Shown here piece after piece: positions 8,454-17,800 of a DNA stretch of 64,000 nt. The notes below the pieces were generated by a model. It had not been told where the DNA came from, searched no databases, and worked only from the letters and a program-made list of their open reading frames with translations. Position numbers and translations under genes: made by a program. Source of the DNA: Gordonia alkanivorans NBRC 16433 (GTDB taxonomy: Bacteria; Actinomycetota; Actinomycetes; Mycobacteriales; Mycobacteriaceae); contig NZ_BACI01000050.1 in assembly GCF_000225505.1 (NCBI RefSeq), positions 62,001 through 126,000 on the forward strand, read 5' to 3'. Numbering within the stretch: the first letter of the stretch is position 1; each line of letters starts with the position of its first letter.

Positions 8454-10009
8454 GCGTCGTCGAGGGAGTCGGTGACCAGGTGCACACCACGGTTCGGTTC
8501 CAGCTCGGTCTCCGAGTTCTCCCCGAGCGTGCCGAGGAAGCTGCGGGCCCACTTGTCGACGTCGTGGGCGAGCACCTGGCGGCGCAGCGCCCGCATACGG
8601 CGGCGTCCCTCGTGTTGGCTCTGGTTCACCGCGGCCGCGATGGCGTCCTTGACCCCGTCGAGATCGTACGGGTTGGCCTGATACGCCGAACGCAGTTCGG
8701 CTGCGGCACCGGTGAACTCGCTGAGTACCAGAGCGCCGCCGAGATCGCTGCGGCAGGCGACGTACTCCTTGGCCACGAGGTTCATACCGTCGCGCAGCGG
8801 TGTCACCAGCATGACGTCCGCGGCGACGAAGAAGGCGATCAGTTCGTCGCGTGGCACCGGCCGGTGCAGATACTGCACGACCGGGCGGCTCACCGTGTGG
8901 CTGTAGTTGCCGTTGATGTTGCCGACCAGCTGCTCGATGCCGGCACGCATCTGCTTGTAACTCTCGACGCGTTCCCGGCTGGGCGTGGCGAGCTGGATCA
9001 TCACCGTCTCGGACGGATCGAGCCGTTCCTCGGCCAGTAGCTCCGAGATCGCCTTGAGCCGGACGTCGATGCCCTTGGTGTAGTCGAGGCGGTCGACGCC
9101 GAGCATGATCGTCTTGGGATTGCCGAGTTCGCGGCGGATCGCGGCGGCCCGATCCCGGATCTTCTTGGTCTTGGCCAACGCTGCGAGTTCACCGGAGTCG
9201 ATCGAGATGGGGAACGCGCCCACGCGCACCGTGCGGAAGCCGACCTGCACCACGCCGAAACGGGAGCGGACGCCGACGGTGCCCTTGCTGGTGGCCTGGC
9301 CGGCCAGCCGGCGGGCGAGGAAGAGGAAGTTCTGTGCGCCGCCGGGGAGATGGAAACCGATCAGGTCGGCGCCCAGGAGACCTTCGACGATCTCGGTGCG
9401 CCACGGCATCTGCATGAACAGTTCCACCGGCGGGAACGGAATGTGCAGGAAGAAGCCGATCTTCACATCAGGCCGCAGCATGCGCAGCATTTTGGGGACC
9501 AGCTGCAGCTGATAGTCCTGCACCCACACGACAGCACCTTCGCCGGCCGCCCGTGACGCGGCCTCGGCGAACCGCCGGTTCACCTCGACGTAGGTGTTCC
9601 ACCATTCGCGGTGGTACTCGGGTTTGACGATCACGTCGTGATAGAGCGGCCACAGGGTGGCGTTGGAGAAGCCCTCGTAGTACTCGGCGATCTCCTGGGT
9701 GGACAGCGGCACCGCGTGGATGTCGATGCCCTCGATGTCCGGGGGATTGTCGTCGGAATCGGGGATGCCAGACCAACCGACCCAGGCGCCGGTGTTGGCG
9801 CGCAGGATCGGCTCGAGGGCGGTCACGAGACCGCCGGGACTCCGCTTCCAGTTGATCGTGCCGTCGGGCAGGATCTCCTTGTCGACGGGGAGACGGTTGG
9901 CGACGACGACGAACTCTGCGCCGTCGTGCGGAGCAGCCCGGTTCGGCCACTCCCCGGACTCGTTGTCACGGATGGGGGCGGTCCCGGTTCCAGCCGGTCG
10001 CGGCGTCAC
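8450..10009 (-). CDS. otsA: Trehalose-6-phosphate synthase
   Basis: The 519-residue GT20 glycosyltransferase joins UDP- or ADP-glucose to glucose-6-phosphate. Motifs include [11 protein letters not shown] at the N-terminus, the acceptor region [26 protein letters not shown], and the C-terminal nucleotide-binding segment [13 protein letters not shown]. The GTG start at 10009 gives a ~25-residue leader before the conserved core. It lies 4 bp downstream of a 53-codon gene, so the probable operon is small gene-otsA-otsB. Trehalose is both a stress solute and a precursor of mycolate carriers in this order. Confidence 0.94.
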   Translation of the reverse strand: MTPRPAGTGTAPIRDNESGEWPNRAAPHDGAEFVVVANRLPVDKEILPDGTINWKRSPGGLVTALEPILRANTGAWVGWSGIPDSDDNPPDIEGIDIHAVPLSTQEIAEYYEGFSNATLWPLYHDVIVKPEYHREWWNTYVEVNRRFAEAASRAAGEGAVVWVQDYQLQLVPKMLRMLRPDVKIGFFLHIPFPPVELFMQMPWRTEIVEGLLGADLIGFHLPGGAQNFLFLARRLAGQATSKGTVGVRSRFGVVQVGFRTVRVGAFPISIDSGELAALAKTKKIRDRAAAIRRELGNPKTIMLGVDRLDYTKGIDVRLKAISELLAEERLDPSETVMIQLATPSRERVESYKQMRAGIEQLVGNINGNYSHTVSRPVVQYLHRPVPRDELIAFFVAADVMLVTPLRDGMNLVAKEYVACRSDLGGALVLSEFTGAAAELRSAYQANPYDLDGVKDAIAAAVNQSQHEGRRRMRALRRQVLAHDVDKWARSFLGTLGENSETELEPNRGVHLVTDSLDDA

Positions 10010-10013
10010 CGGA

Positions 10014-10175
10014 TCAGGCGTTCTCGCCCGGTGCGATCCCCAGCATTGCGAGCAGCATCCGGCACTCGTCGGCGTCGGTGGCGTAGGCGGCCACGACGCG
10101 GCGCGCCGAATTGGCGGTCTCGTCGGCTACCGGTTCCAGTTCTTCGTCGGCGATGTCGGTGGTCTTCGCGGGCAT
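10014..10175 (-). CDS. 53-residue acidic protein upstream of otsA
   Basis: I do not recognise this small protein. It runs from the ATG at 10175 (upstream GAGGGG could act as ribosome-binding site) to a stop 4 bp before the otsA start. It is acidic at the N-terminus ([13 protein letters not shown]) and ends with [16 protein letters not shown], which looks helical. Tight spacing and shared strand suggest cotranslation with otsA. A role in trehalose synthesis is only a guess from position. Confidence 0.55.
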   Translation of the reverse strand: MPAKTTDIADEELEPVADETANSARRVVAAYATDADECRMLLAMLGIAPGENA

Positions 10176-10288
10176 GTGAGTCCCCTCGTCGTGCGTGCGG
10201 TGTCGCGGTGTGGCTCGAAGCGGTGCGGGCTGGAGCGGCCGATGGGTGGCGCGCCCGATTCGCCATTCTACCCGGGTCGCGGGGGTGC

Positions 10289-11770
10289 TCAGAACCGCCG
10301 CGGTGGGGGCGGCCACCGACGGTTCTGACGGACCGTTCGGCCCTCGCGGGCCTCGCGCTGGGCGAGGAGGCGGCGCCGCAGACTCCAGTCGGGTCGTGGC
10401 GGGAGTTGGGGGCGGCGCAGCGACCGGGCGACGAACTCACCGAGGGTGACGCCGGCGGCGAGCGCGCAGCCGATGGCGAGGGCGTTCGCGATCCAGGTGA
10501 AGCCGCTGAGCGTCTGTTCGCTGAGGATGCCGTACAGACCGCGGTAGACCGCGAGACCCGGGAGCAGCGGGGTGATGCCCGCGACCGCGACGACGAGCGG
10601 CGGCGTCAGCGCACGACGGGCCAGGAGGCCACCGACCAGGCCGACGAAGGCCGCGGCGAAACCGTTGGCGATGACGTCGCCGATCGAGGTGAAGGTCGCC
10701 GACGCCGCGACCGCGGTGCCGATCAGGCCGCCGAGGAAGGCGACGCCGAGCGCGCGGGTCTCGGCGTAACTGGCCAGCGCGTAGGCGCAGGCGGCGAAGG
10801 CGCCCGCGGCCACTCGGACCGGCAACTCGACCGCCTCGAAGCTGGTCGAGGTGGTGATCGTGGGCAGGAAGATGCCGCCCGCCTCGAGCAGTCGGATGGC
10901 GATACCGACGCCGGCGATGATGCCGCCGGTCATGAGCAGGAGTTCGAAGAACCGGGCGACGCCGGTGATCGGAGCGCCGGTGATGGCGTCCTGCACCGAA
11001 CCGACGAGCGACAGCCCCGAGAGCAGGACGACGATGCCCGCGGCGATGACCTGCGAGGGTGCGATCTCCACACCGAGTCTCTCGGCCGCGCCGAAGACGA
11101 GGGCCGCGGGGACGACGGCGATGAATCCGCCGGAGAGCTGCTGGAAGAAGACGGGCGTACCGATCCGGTTGAGGTTCCGGTTGACCAGGACGATCGCGAC
11201 CGTGGTGACGAAGGCCAGCGCGGCGACCAGGTACTGACCGCCGAGCAGGACGGAGATGCCCGACGCCATCGCGCCCCACGCCACCGTCGCGACCCAGTGC
11301 GGGTACGGGTGTGGGGCGGTGATGATCTCGTCGACCATGCGGTGAGCGGTCGACGGCGTGATGCCGGAGTCGCGGATGCGCCGGACGAGCCGATCCACCT
11401 GGGCGAGTCGGGTGAAGTCCATCGAGCGGTAGTAGACCTGCTCCATCGTGGTGATCGGCGGAAGCGTCGCGCCGCGTCGCGAGCTGACGACGATCGTGTT
11501 GTAGGTGACGTCGACGTCCACGTCCTCGAGACCGTAAACACCTGCGACGAACTTGATCTGGGTCTGCGTGTCGATCGCGCCGGTCCCCGAGTCGAGCAAC
11601 ACGGCGCCGATCTTGGTGGCGAGGTCGAGGACCTCGGTGATCGCCGCGACGTCGAACGGTTCGATCGGCTTCCGCGGCGACACCATGATGCTGCCGGGCT
11701 CGATCGTGTCGATCGTCGCCTGCCGGGTTCCGGTGAGTCGACGAAGCGCGCGGCCGAGGAACTCGCGCAC
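10289..11770 (-). CDS. thrE: Threonine/serine exporter, ThrE family
   Basis: The 493-residue membrane protein has a cytoplasmic N-terminal half related to the ThrE hydrolase-like domain (LLDSGTGAIDTQTQIKFVA, PHPYPHW) and then about ten hydrophobic segments. The repeated pattern GIVVLLSGLSLVGSVQDA and GITPLLPGLAVYRGLYG is typical of the ThrE family. It would export threonine and serine from the cytoplasm. The start is GTG at 11770 with a strong AAGGAGG five bases upstream; the ATG just upstream is in another frame. The ribosome-binding site and start overlap a decayed tRNA-Thr copy on the opposite strand. Confidence 0.88.
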   Translation of the reverse strand: MREFLGRALRRLTGTRQATIDTIEPGSIMVSPRKPIEPFDVAAITEVLDLATKIGAVLLDSGTGAIDTQTQIKFVAGVYGLEDVDVDVTYNTIVVSSRRGATLPPITTMEQVYYRSMDFTRLAQVDRLVRRIRDSGITPSTAHRMVDEIITAPHPYPHWVATVAWGAMASGISVLLGGQYLVAALAFVTTVAIVLVNRNLNRIGTPVFFQQLSGGFIAVVPAALVFGAAERLGVEIAPSQVIAAGIVVLLSGLSLVGSVQDAITGAPITGVARFFELLLMTGGIIAGVGIAIRLLEAGGIFLPTITTSTSFEAVELPVRVAAGAFAACAYALASYAETRALGVAFLGGLIGTAVAASATFTSIGDVIANGFAAAFVGLVGGLLARRALTPPLVVAVAGITPLLPGLAVYRGLYGILSEQTLSGFTWIANALAIGCALAAGVTLGEFVARSLRRPQLPPRPDWSLRRRLLAQREAREGRTVRQNRRWPPPPRRF

Positions 11771-11810
11771 GCATGCCTCCTTGTGTCAGTCGAGCATTCG
11801 CGTTCGGTCG
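11761..11810 (+). repeat. Decayed copy of the tRNA-Thr 5' region
   Basis: Positions 11761-11782 match 12361-12382 at 21 of 22 bases, covering 14 bases of tRNA leader plus the acceptor strand GCCTCCTT. TCAGT of the D arm follows after three changes. With a short gap, GAGCATTCGCGTT then aligns with GAGCACTCGCCTT of the tRNA. The copy looks like a tRNA 5' half that has lost its 3' half. It is in the same orientation as the tRNA and antisense to thrE, covering its ribosome-binding site and GTG. Confidence 0.6.
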
Positions 11811-11924
11811 GGAGTCGTCGAACATCGTCGACTGCCGCTTCGATCTTGGCACCGAATCGATCTCAGATGTGAACTACCCGGACACGGCCGGTCCCACGCA
11901 GCGCTGCGAGCCCCCACCGCACTC

Positions 11925-11930
11925 TAGGAT
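11925..11930 (+). promoter_or_regulatory. Leaderless -10 box of the RidA-like gene
   Basis: TAGGAT is followed by CGCGGC and the ATG at 11937. The same 16 bases (CTAGGATCGCGGCATG) occur at 19084-19099 before an unrelated gene. Confidence 0.6.
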
Positions 11931-11936
11931 CGCGGC

Positions 11937-12323
11937 ATGTCATCAGTGCAGATCAACGGTCCCCTCGACGGTCACACCCGCAGCGCGACAGTGGCCCCCG
12001 GCAGTCTCGTCTTCACCGCGGGCGCTGCGCCGATCGACGAACAGGGCGCCACCGTCGCCCCCGGGAACGTCAGCGAACAGGCACGGCAGTGCATGGCGAA
12101 CCTGGAGGTGGCACTGGCGGAGGCCGGTGCGTCGCTGTCCGACGTCGCCAAGGTGACCGTCTTCGTCGCCGAACACCTGCAGGCCGACCTCGTGGTCGCC
12201 TGGGATGCGGTGACGGCGGCCTTCGGCGATCACAAGCCGGCCGGCAGTCTGCTCGGTGTCTCGGTCCTCGCCTACGACGACCAGTTGGTGGAGATCGAGG
12301 CGGTCGCCGCGATCCCGGGCTGA
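11937..12323 (+). CDS. RidA/YjgF-family protein
   Basis: The 128-residue protein has the RidA fold signature: VAPGSLVFTAGAAPID, then QARQCMANLEVALAEAGASLSDV, then VTVFV. Typical family members hydrolyse reactive enamines released by threonine or serine dehydratase. The conserved substrate-binding arginine that would fall around the AFGDHKPAGSLLGV segment is not obvious (KPAG rather than RPAR), so imine deaminase activity is uncertain. It stands between thrE and tRNA-Thr, all linked to threonine, which may be coincidental. Confidence 0.8.
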   Translation: MSSVQINGPLDGHTRSATVAPGSLVFTAGAAPIDEQGATVAPGNVSEQARQCMANLEVALAEAGASLSDVAKVTVFVAEHLQADLVVAWDAVTAAFGDHKPAGSLLGVSVLAYDDQLVEIEAVAAIPG

Positions 12324-12374
12324 CCGGGTCCGCTGGGGCAGGCGCATGCGCGGTGGATATACTCGCGCACGCAC

Positions 12375-12449
12375 GCCTCCTTAGCTCAGTGGTAGAGCAC
12401 TCGCCTTGTAAGCGAGCGGTCGTCAGTTCAATCCTGACAGGGGGCTCCA
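12375..12449 (+). tRNA. tRNA-Thr (anticodon TGT)
   Basis: The acceptor stem GCCTCCT pairs with AGGGGGC (with one G-U pair). The D arm is AGCTCAGTGGTAGAGC. The anticodon stem CTCGC/GCGAG encloses the loop CTTGTAA with anticodon TGT at 12407-12409. The T arm is GTCAGTTCAATCCTGAC. The discriminator is T and CCA is encoded at 12447-12449. The leader and 5' half are partly duplicated 600 bp upstream at 11761. Confidence 0.95.
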
Positions 12450-12478
12450 CGAGGGCTCCGGCCCGCGGTGGGAGCCAG

Positions 12479-12823
12479 ATGACGAACGGTCACACCGGAC
12501 CCGAGAGTCGATGGCCCCGCCCGCCTGCGCGACACCGACACCGACGCCGCACGAGGTGGTGGCTGGTGGGTTTCGTCGCGGCGGTGGCCCTGCTGGGGCT
12601 GGTCGAGCAGCTGCGGCACTCGGGCGCCGGGTCCGAGGTCAAGGAATCCTCGATCGGTCAGATCGTCGCGCACACGCCGGACGGCGACCGGGTGGTGTCC
12701 TTTCGGGTCATCACCCATGTCGGCGCATTCGGCCGTCCCGCCGAGAAGACGAATCACGACCTGGTCACCGTCCGGCCCGAACCGACGATGTGTGTCTATC
12801 GCCTGGAGATGGTCACCAGATGA
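12479..12823 (+). CDS. Small single-pass membrane protein, unknown function
   Basis: The 114-residue protein has an Arg/His-rich N-terminus, one hydrophobic helix around residues 27-45 (WWLVGFVAAVALLGLVEQL), and a ~70-residue domain predicted outside the cell by the positive-inside rule. I recognise no family. It begins 30 bp after tRNA-Thr and could be read from the tRNA promoter. Its 3' end overlaps the convergent membrane gene by 11 bp. Confidence 0.6.
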   Translation: MTNGHTGPESRWPRPPARHRHRRRTRWWLVGFVAAVALLGLVEQLRHSGAGSEVKESSIGQIVAHTPDGDRVVSFRVITHVGAFGRPAEKTNHDLVTVRPEPTMCVYRLEMVTR

Positions 12824-13166
12824 CGGCGAGTCCGGCAGCGAGCAGCGACAAGGCGCCGGCCGTCCAGAACAGCGCCCGCGGAACCGGTTCGCCGGTGCGC
12901 TTCTGACGGGCGCTGCCGATGCCCAGGATCGCGCCGAGCACGAGCAGGATCACCAGCTTGATGCCGATCTTCGGGTAGTTGAGATCGATTCCGGCGGGCC
13001 ACGGTGCCGCCAGTGCCAGGCCGGTGAGCAGCGAGAGCAGGATGCCGTAGTCCATGGCCCGGGTGAAGCGGAACTCGCGGGCGACCACCTGTGCGAACCA
13101 GGCACCGAACGTCACAGCGAAGCCGACGATGTGCAGCAGAATTACGACGTTGCGTAGTACATCCAT
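12813..13166 (-). CDS. Four-helix integral membrane protein, unknown function
   Basis: The 117-residue protein has four hydrophobic segments: NVVILLHIVGFAVTFGAW, GILLSLLTGLALAAP, KLVILLVLGAILGIG and a C-terminal ALSLLAAGLAVIW. It resembles small conserved actinobacterial membrane proteins of unknown role. The minus-strand hexamer TAGAGT (13173-13178) is 6 bases before the ATG, indicating leaderless transcription. Confidence 0.7.
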   Translation of the reverse strand: MDVLRNVVILLHIVGFAVTFGAWFAQVVAREFRFTRAMDYGILLSLLTGLALAAPWPAGIDLNYPKIGIKLVILLVLGAILGIGSARQKRTGEPVPRALFWTAGALSLLAAGLAVIW

Positions 13167-13251
13167 GGCCGTACTCTACCCAGCCGGTGCCCGACATTCC
13201 CGCCGCGGGGAACGCGTGCCCGGAAACGGGTTCTCGGTGCACGATGTACGG

Positions 13252-14898
13252 ATGGAACACGACGAACCGGGTACCTCAGCCGTGGCCGAGGCGGCCTCGG
13301 CACCATCGGCCGCGGATCCGCTCGCGCGTACCGCCCTCGGCACCTACCGCGGAATCGCCGGTGAGCGCGCCGACGTGTGGCGCGGCATCCGGTACGCGAG
13401 ACCTCCGCTGGGCGAACTGAGATGGCGTCGCGCCCAGCCGTTGCTCCCCAACCGTGGCGCTGCCGACGGCGACGGAAGCTCCGACACCGTCATCGACGCC
13501 TCCTCCTTCGGGGCGGTCTGCCCCCAGGAACTCAATCCCGCGGTCCGGCTCGGTCCGGACGTCGTGATGGACGAGGACTGTCTCTACCTCAACGTGTGGA
13601 CGCCGCCGGGTGCCTCGACACACGCACACGACGCTGTCGCGCTGCCGGTCATGGTGTGGCTCCACGGCGGGGCATATGTGCTCGGCTCCGGCAGTCAGCC
13701 CTACTACGACGGCGCGGCGCTCGCCTCCACCGGCGACGTGGTGATCGTGACGCTGAACTACCGGCTCGGTGTCCTCGGGTTCGCCGACCTCTCGTCGATC
13801 GATCCCCGCTTCGAGTCGAACGTCGGGCTCAGCGACGTCCTCACCGCGCTGGCATGGGTCCGCGACCACATCTCGGCCTTCGGCGGAGACCCCGACAAGG
13901 TGACCGTGTTCGGCGAGTCGGCGGGCGCCGGCCTCGTCACCGCGCTGCTGACGGTACCCGCGGCCGAGGGGATGTTCGGCCGGGCCATCGCCCAGAGTTC
14001 CCCGGTGACGTCGATGTACGGCTCCGACCGGGCCGCCCGCGTCGCGCGCATGTTGCTCAACGCCGCCGGGATCGAGGACCCGGGCGACTCGGCGGAAGTG
14101 GTGAAGCGACTCGAATCCCTCGACGCCGCACGGTGTTCGACGCTCACCACCGAGCTGTTCGAGAAGGTGCCCACCGAATCTCCCGGCACCATCGCCTTCG
14201 CGCCGGTCGTCGACGGCGACCTGCTGCCCGACCATCCCCTCGACGTCATCCGTAACGGCCGGGCACTGCCCGTACCGCTGATCATCGGGACCAACCGCGA
14301 CGAGGCGAACCTCTTCAAGTACATGAAGTCGCCGCTCATGCCGATCACCGCCGAGGAGATCGAGCGGATGTTCGCCGGCATGCGCGAGGAGTACCCCGAC
14401 ATCGTGTTACCCGAACGCGCACAGGTGCTTTCGGCGTACTCGGGCCTGCGTCCCAAGGTCACCGGGCTCGGCGTGGCCCGCGACGTCGCGTTCCGCATGC
14501 CGACGCTGTGGCTCGCCGACGCCCACGCCCGCCGGGCTCCTGTCTACGTGTACCGCTACGACTGGACCACCAGGATGTTCCGGCTGCTGGGTCTCGGTGC
14601 CGCACATGCCACCGAGGTGCCCTACGTGTGGGGGAACCTGGGTTCGGGTCCGCGCGACATCACCTTCCTGCTCGGCGGACGCAAGCACGGAGAAGCCGTG
14701 TCGCAGAGGTTGATCCGCCGGTGGACATCGTTCGCGCACGGTCGCGCACCCGATACCGGAGGTCCCGGCGACGAGTGGCCGACCTACGACACCGGCCGCC
14801 GTCCGGTATTGCGCATCGACGCCGAGGACCGGGTGGTCCAGAACCTCGACGGCGACCTCTGGGAGGCGTGGGGCGACGAGGTGCTCAGCTTCCGCTGA
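13252..14898 (+). CDS. Type-B carboxylesterase
   Basis: The 548-residue alpha/beta hydrolase of the carboxylesterase/para-nitrobenzyl esterase family. The oxyanion region is WLHGGAYVLGSG and the nucleophile Ser223 lies in FGESAGAGL. The GTNRDE segment probably carries the acid residue, and the His is in GAAHATEVPY. EDCLYLNVW is also typical. No signal peptide is present, so it is probably intracellular. The ATG at 13252 leaves a ~30-residue low-complexity lead-in. It is convergent with the STAND-WD40 gene and overlaps it by 14 bp. Confidence 0.9.
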   Translation: MEHDEPGTSAVAEAASAPSAADPLARTALGTYRGIAGERADVWRGIRYARPPLGELRWRRAQPLLPNRGAADGDGSSDTVIDASSFGAVCPQELNPAVRLGPDVVMDEDCLYLNVWTPPGASTHAHDAVALPVMVWLHGGAYVLGSGSQPYYDGAALASTGDVVIVTLNYRLGVLGFADLSSIDPRFESNVGLSDVLTALAWVRDHISAFGGDPDKVTVFGESAGAGLVTALLTVPAAEGMFGRAIAQSSPVTSMYGSDRAARVARMLLNAAGIEDPGDSAEVVKRLESLDAARCSTLTTELFEKVPTESPGTIAFAPVVDGDLLPDHPLDVIRNGRALPVPLIIGTNRDEANLFKYMKSPLMPITAEEIERMFAGMREEYPDIVLPERAQVLSAYSGLRPKVTGLGVARDVAFRMPTLWLADAHARRAPVYVYRYDWTTRMFRLLGLGAAHATEVPYVWGNLGSGPRDITFLLGGRKHGEAVSQRLIRRWTSFAHGRAPDTGGPGDEWPTYDTGRRPVLRIDAEDRVVQNLDGDLWEAWGDEVLSFR

Positions 14899-17800
14899 CC
14901 GTTGCGTCGCAATCGCTTCGGAGGGAGGCGTGGGGCAGGTACGTCGACCGTTGTTCCTCGGTCATGGGAGTCGAGGTCCCGCAGATCCATTCGCGGGCGT
15001 CGGGCACGTCCAGGGTGTGCACGTAGACGTTGCCGGTGGTGTCGCCACCGGCGATGATCTCGTCGTCGGCGGGGAGCCGGACCGGGACCTGCCACGTCGT
15101 GGTGGTGTCGGTGGAGTCGAGCAGTGTTCCCACCGCCTGTCGATCACCGAGCGTGCCGTCGTCGGCGAGCGCGAAGCTGATCAGGTCGTGCGTGGAAGTA
15201 CCGACGGCGATCCGGTTGGGCGACATCGACAGCGTGTTGGCGAACATGTCCTCGTGGCGGTCGATCAGTTCGGGTTCACCGTCGGTGTGCGTCGCCGGCA
15301 GTCGCCAGGTGGACAGGTCACGGGCCGCCACGACGAGGACCTCTCCGTCGTCGTCGAAGGCCGCCTGCGTGACGGGAGCGTCATCGGAGATCACCGTCAC
15401 CGGATCGGGGTTCCCGGACTCCAGGTCGTAGAGGTACACCCGCTTGTCGTCGGAGGTCACCGCGACGCGGGTGCCGTCGGGGCTGAAGGCGACACTGCGG
15501 ATGAGGTCGGCGGGACCGCGCAGGGATGCGCCGATCCGCCTCGGCGAGGTGGGATCGGCGGTGTTCCACAGCGCGATCGTGGTGTCGGTGTCGCCGGTCG
15601 CGAGGACATCGCCGGTGGGTGCGAAGGCGACCGGGAACGAGTACCGCGTCGAGACGGGCAACCGGGCCGCTGCCCGCGGGGCGTCCGGGTCGCCGATGTC
15701 CCACAGTTCCACGAGGCCGCCGTTGTTGTTGGCCGTCGCCGCGAGGGTGCCGCGTTCGTTCACCGAGACGCGCGGGTGGTCGCTGACCCGACGCTGGATG
15801 GGAGTGCGGGAGCGCAACGACATCTCGCCGTCGTCGAGGGTCCACACGTTCAGGGTGGTGTCCGAGCCGACGGTCGCGAGGATGCGCTGCGCCGGATCGG
15901 TGGCCACCCCGCTGATCGTGCCGCCGCGGTCGGGGACCGAACGGTCCGGCAACGACCAGACGTCGATCGTCCCGTCGGAACGCCCGGACACCAGGCGGTC
16001 ACCGGTCGGGTCGAAGGTGGCCGAGAAGGTGCGGACCGACCCTTGCTCCGATGCGGTCTGCAGCGCCCACTGGGCCGTGGGTGAAGCCGGGTTGGTCGTG
16101 TTCCAGACCCGCACCATGCCGTCGGCGCGGGCCGAGGCGACCTGCGAACCGGTCGGGTCGAAGGCGATGGACCAGGAGCCCGCGGTCGCGGTCGGGAGAG
16201 AGGTGCTGAGCGGCCGCGGGGACAGCGGCTTGCTCACATCCCAGAGCTGCGCGTTCGGGCTGTCGCCGGTGACGGCCAGGGAGCGGCTGTCGGGACTGAA
16301 CGCGACCGCGTGCGTGATGCTGGGGAACCCGGTGACGGGTTCGCCGAGCGGCGCGGGGTCCGGTCCGGTGGTCCACAGCCGCACGACGCGGTCGTCCCCG
16401 CCGCTCGCGAGCAGCCGCCCGTCGGGGCTGAAGGACAGTGTTCGTGCGGCGGCGCTGTGGCCCCGGAGCACGGCGGTCTGGAGCAGGGTCCCCGTCGGCG
16501 ACACCGCGAACACGGTGATCGAACCGTCGTCCGACGACGCGGCGAGTGTCCGCCCGTCCGCGGAGAAGCGGGCCATGTAGACGGTGCCGCGGCCGAGTGA
16601 TGCGGTCTCCCGCAGCGCCGGCCGGCGGGGATCGGAGAGGTCCCACATCCGGACCGCACCGTCACCGCTCGAGGAGGCCAGCAACGGTCGGTTGGGGTGG
16701 AAGGCGGTGGAGGTGACGTAGTTGCCGAAACCGTGCAGGGTCGCCACCTCGCGATACTGCGGGGTGGCGTCGGTGCCCTCCCAGACGCGGACCGTGCGGT
16801 CGCCGCTCGCCGAGGCGAGATAGCGGCCCGTCCGGTCGAACGCCAGGTCGTAGACCGGTCCGGTATGGCCGGTGACCTGCGTCGCGAGCGGGCTGGTGGC
16901 CGCGCCACGCAGATGACCGACGACCGTCGGATCGTCGGGGTAGAGCTGATGGGCGACGAGCAGGAGACGCGCGGCCAGCGACGGGTTGGAGTGCTCCATG
17001 CTGTCGATGTGGGACAGCAGGGCCGCGCGTTCGGCGGCGTTGCGCTGTTGTCGCAGGTCGTGCGCCTGCCGGAACCCGAAGACCGCGATGATCGATGCCG
17101 CGATCGCGAGGATCACGATGACCGAGACGGCGCCCAGTTGCAGCAACCGGCGGCGTCGCTGCATCGCGACCGCTGAGTCGAGGAACTCGTCGTTCTCCCG
17201 GCTCAGCAGGTGGACGTAGTTGCTGCGCAGTGCTTCGCGGTGGCTCTTGGCGTCGTCGAGTCGCGAACCGGTGTAGAGGAACGAGCGGCTGCGGCCGTTG
17301 GCCACCCACGACCGGGTGTCGGCGTCGAGTTGCTGCCACCAGACGTGGGTGTCGGAGTCGTCGGCGATCCACGTGGCGAGTCGCGGCCACGCGGTCAGCA
17401 CCACGTCGTGCACGAGCATCACCGACTCCGCGGACACCGTCAGCAATCGGGCCTGCGCGAACTCGTCGATGACGGCCGAGACCTCGGGAGGGAAGCGGCT
17501 GCCGATGGTCGAGGTCGACAACGGCACCCGCAGCGCGATCCCGGCCGGACCGACGTGGACCAGCGACAGCAGGACCGCGCGGGCGAGGTCGCGATGTTCG
17601 GGGGCGATGGCCTCCCAGGCGGCTTCCGCGGTGTCCGCGACGGCGCGTGCGATGCCGCCGGTCGCGCGATAACCGGACAGCGTCATGCGGTTGCCGGAGC
17701 GGCGTGCCCAGGTCGCCTGCAGGACGTGGGCCAGCAGCGGCAGCCGGCCGGCGCGGTCACCGACCGTCGACGCCTCGTAGAGGTCGGTGATCATCACGTC

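Noticed and set aside
9611-11872. A 753-codon open frame on the plus strand through otsA and thrE
   Set aside because: It is antisense to two clear genes, is rich in Arg, Gly and Asp without any motif, and exists only because GC-rich coding DNA leaves few stops on the other strand. The same holds for other long frames such as 5597-7033 (-), 17210-18688 (+), 29417-30883 (-) and 32717-34405 (-).
11761-12382. Direct repeats as att sites of an integrated element
   Set aside because: Integrases usually duplicate the 3' end of a tRNA gene; here the 5' leader and acceptor strand are duplicated, and the interval holds only a RidA gene with no integrase.
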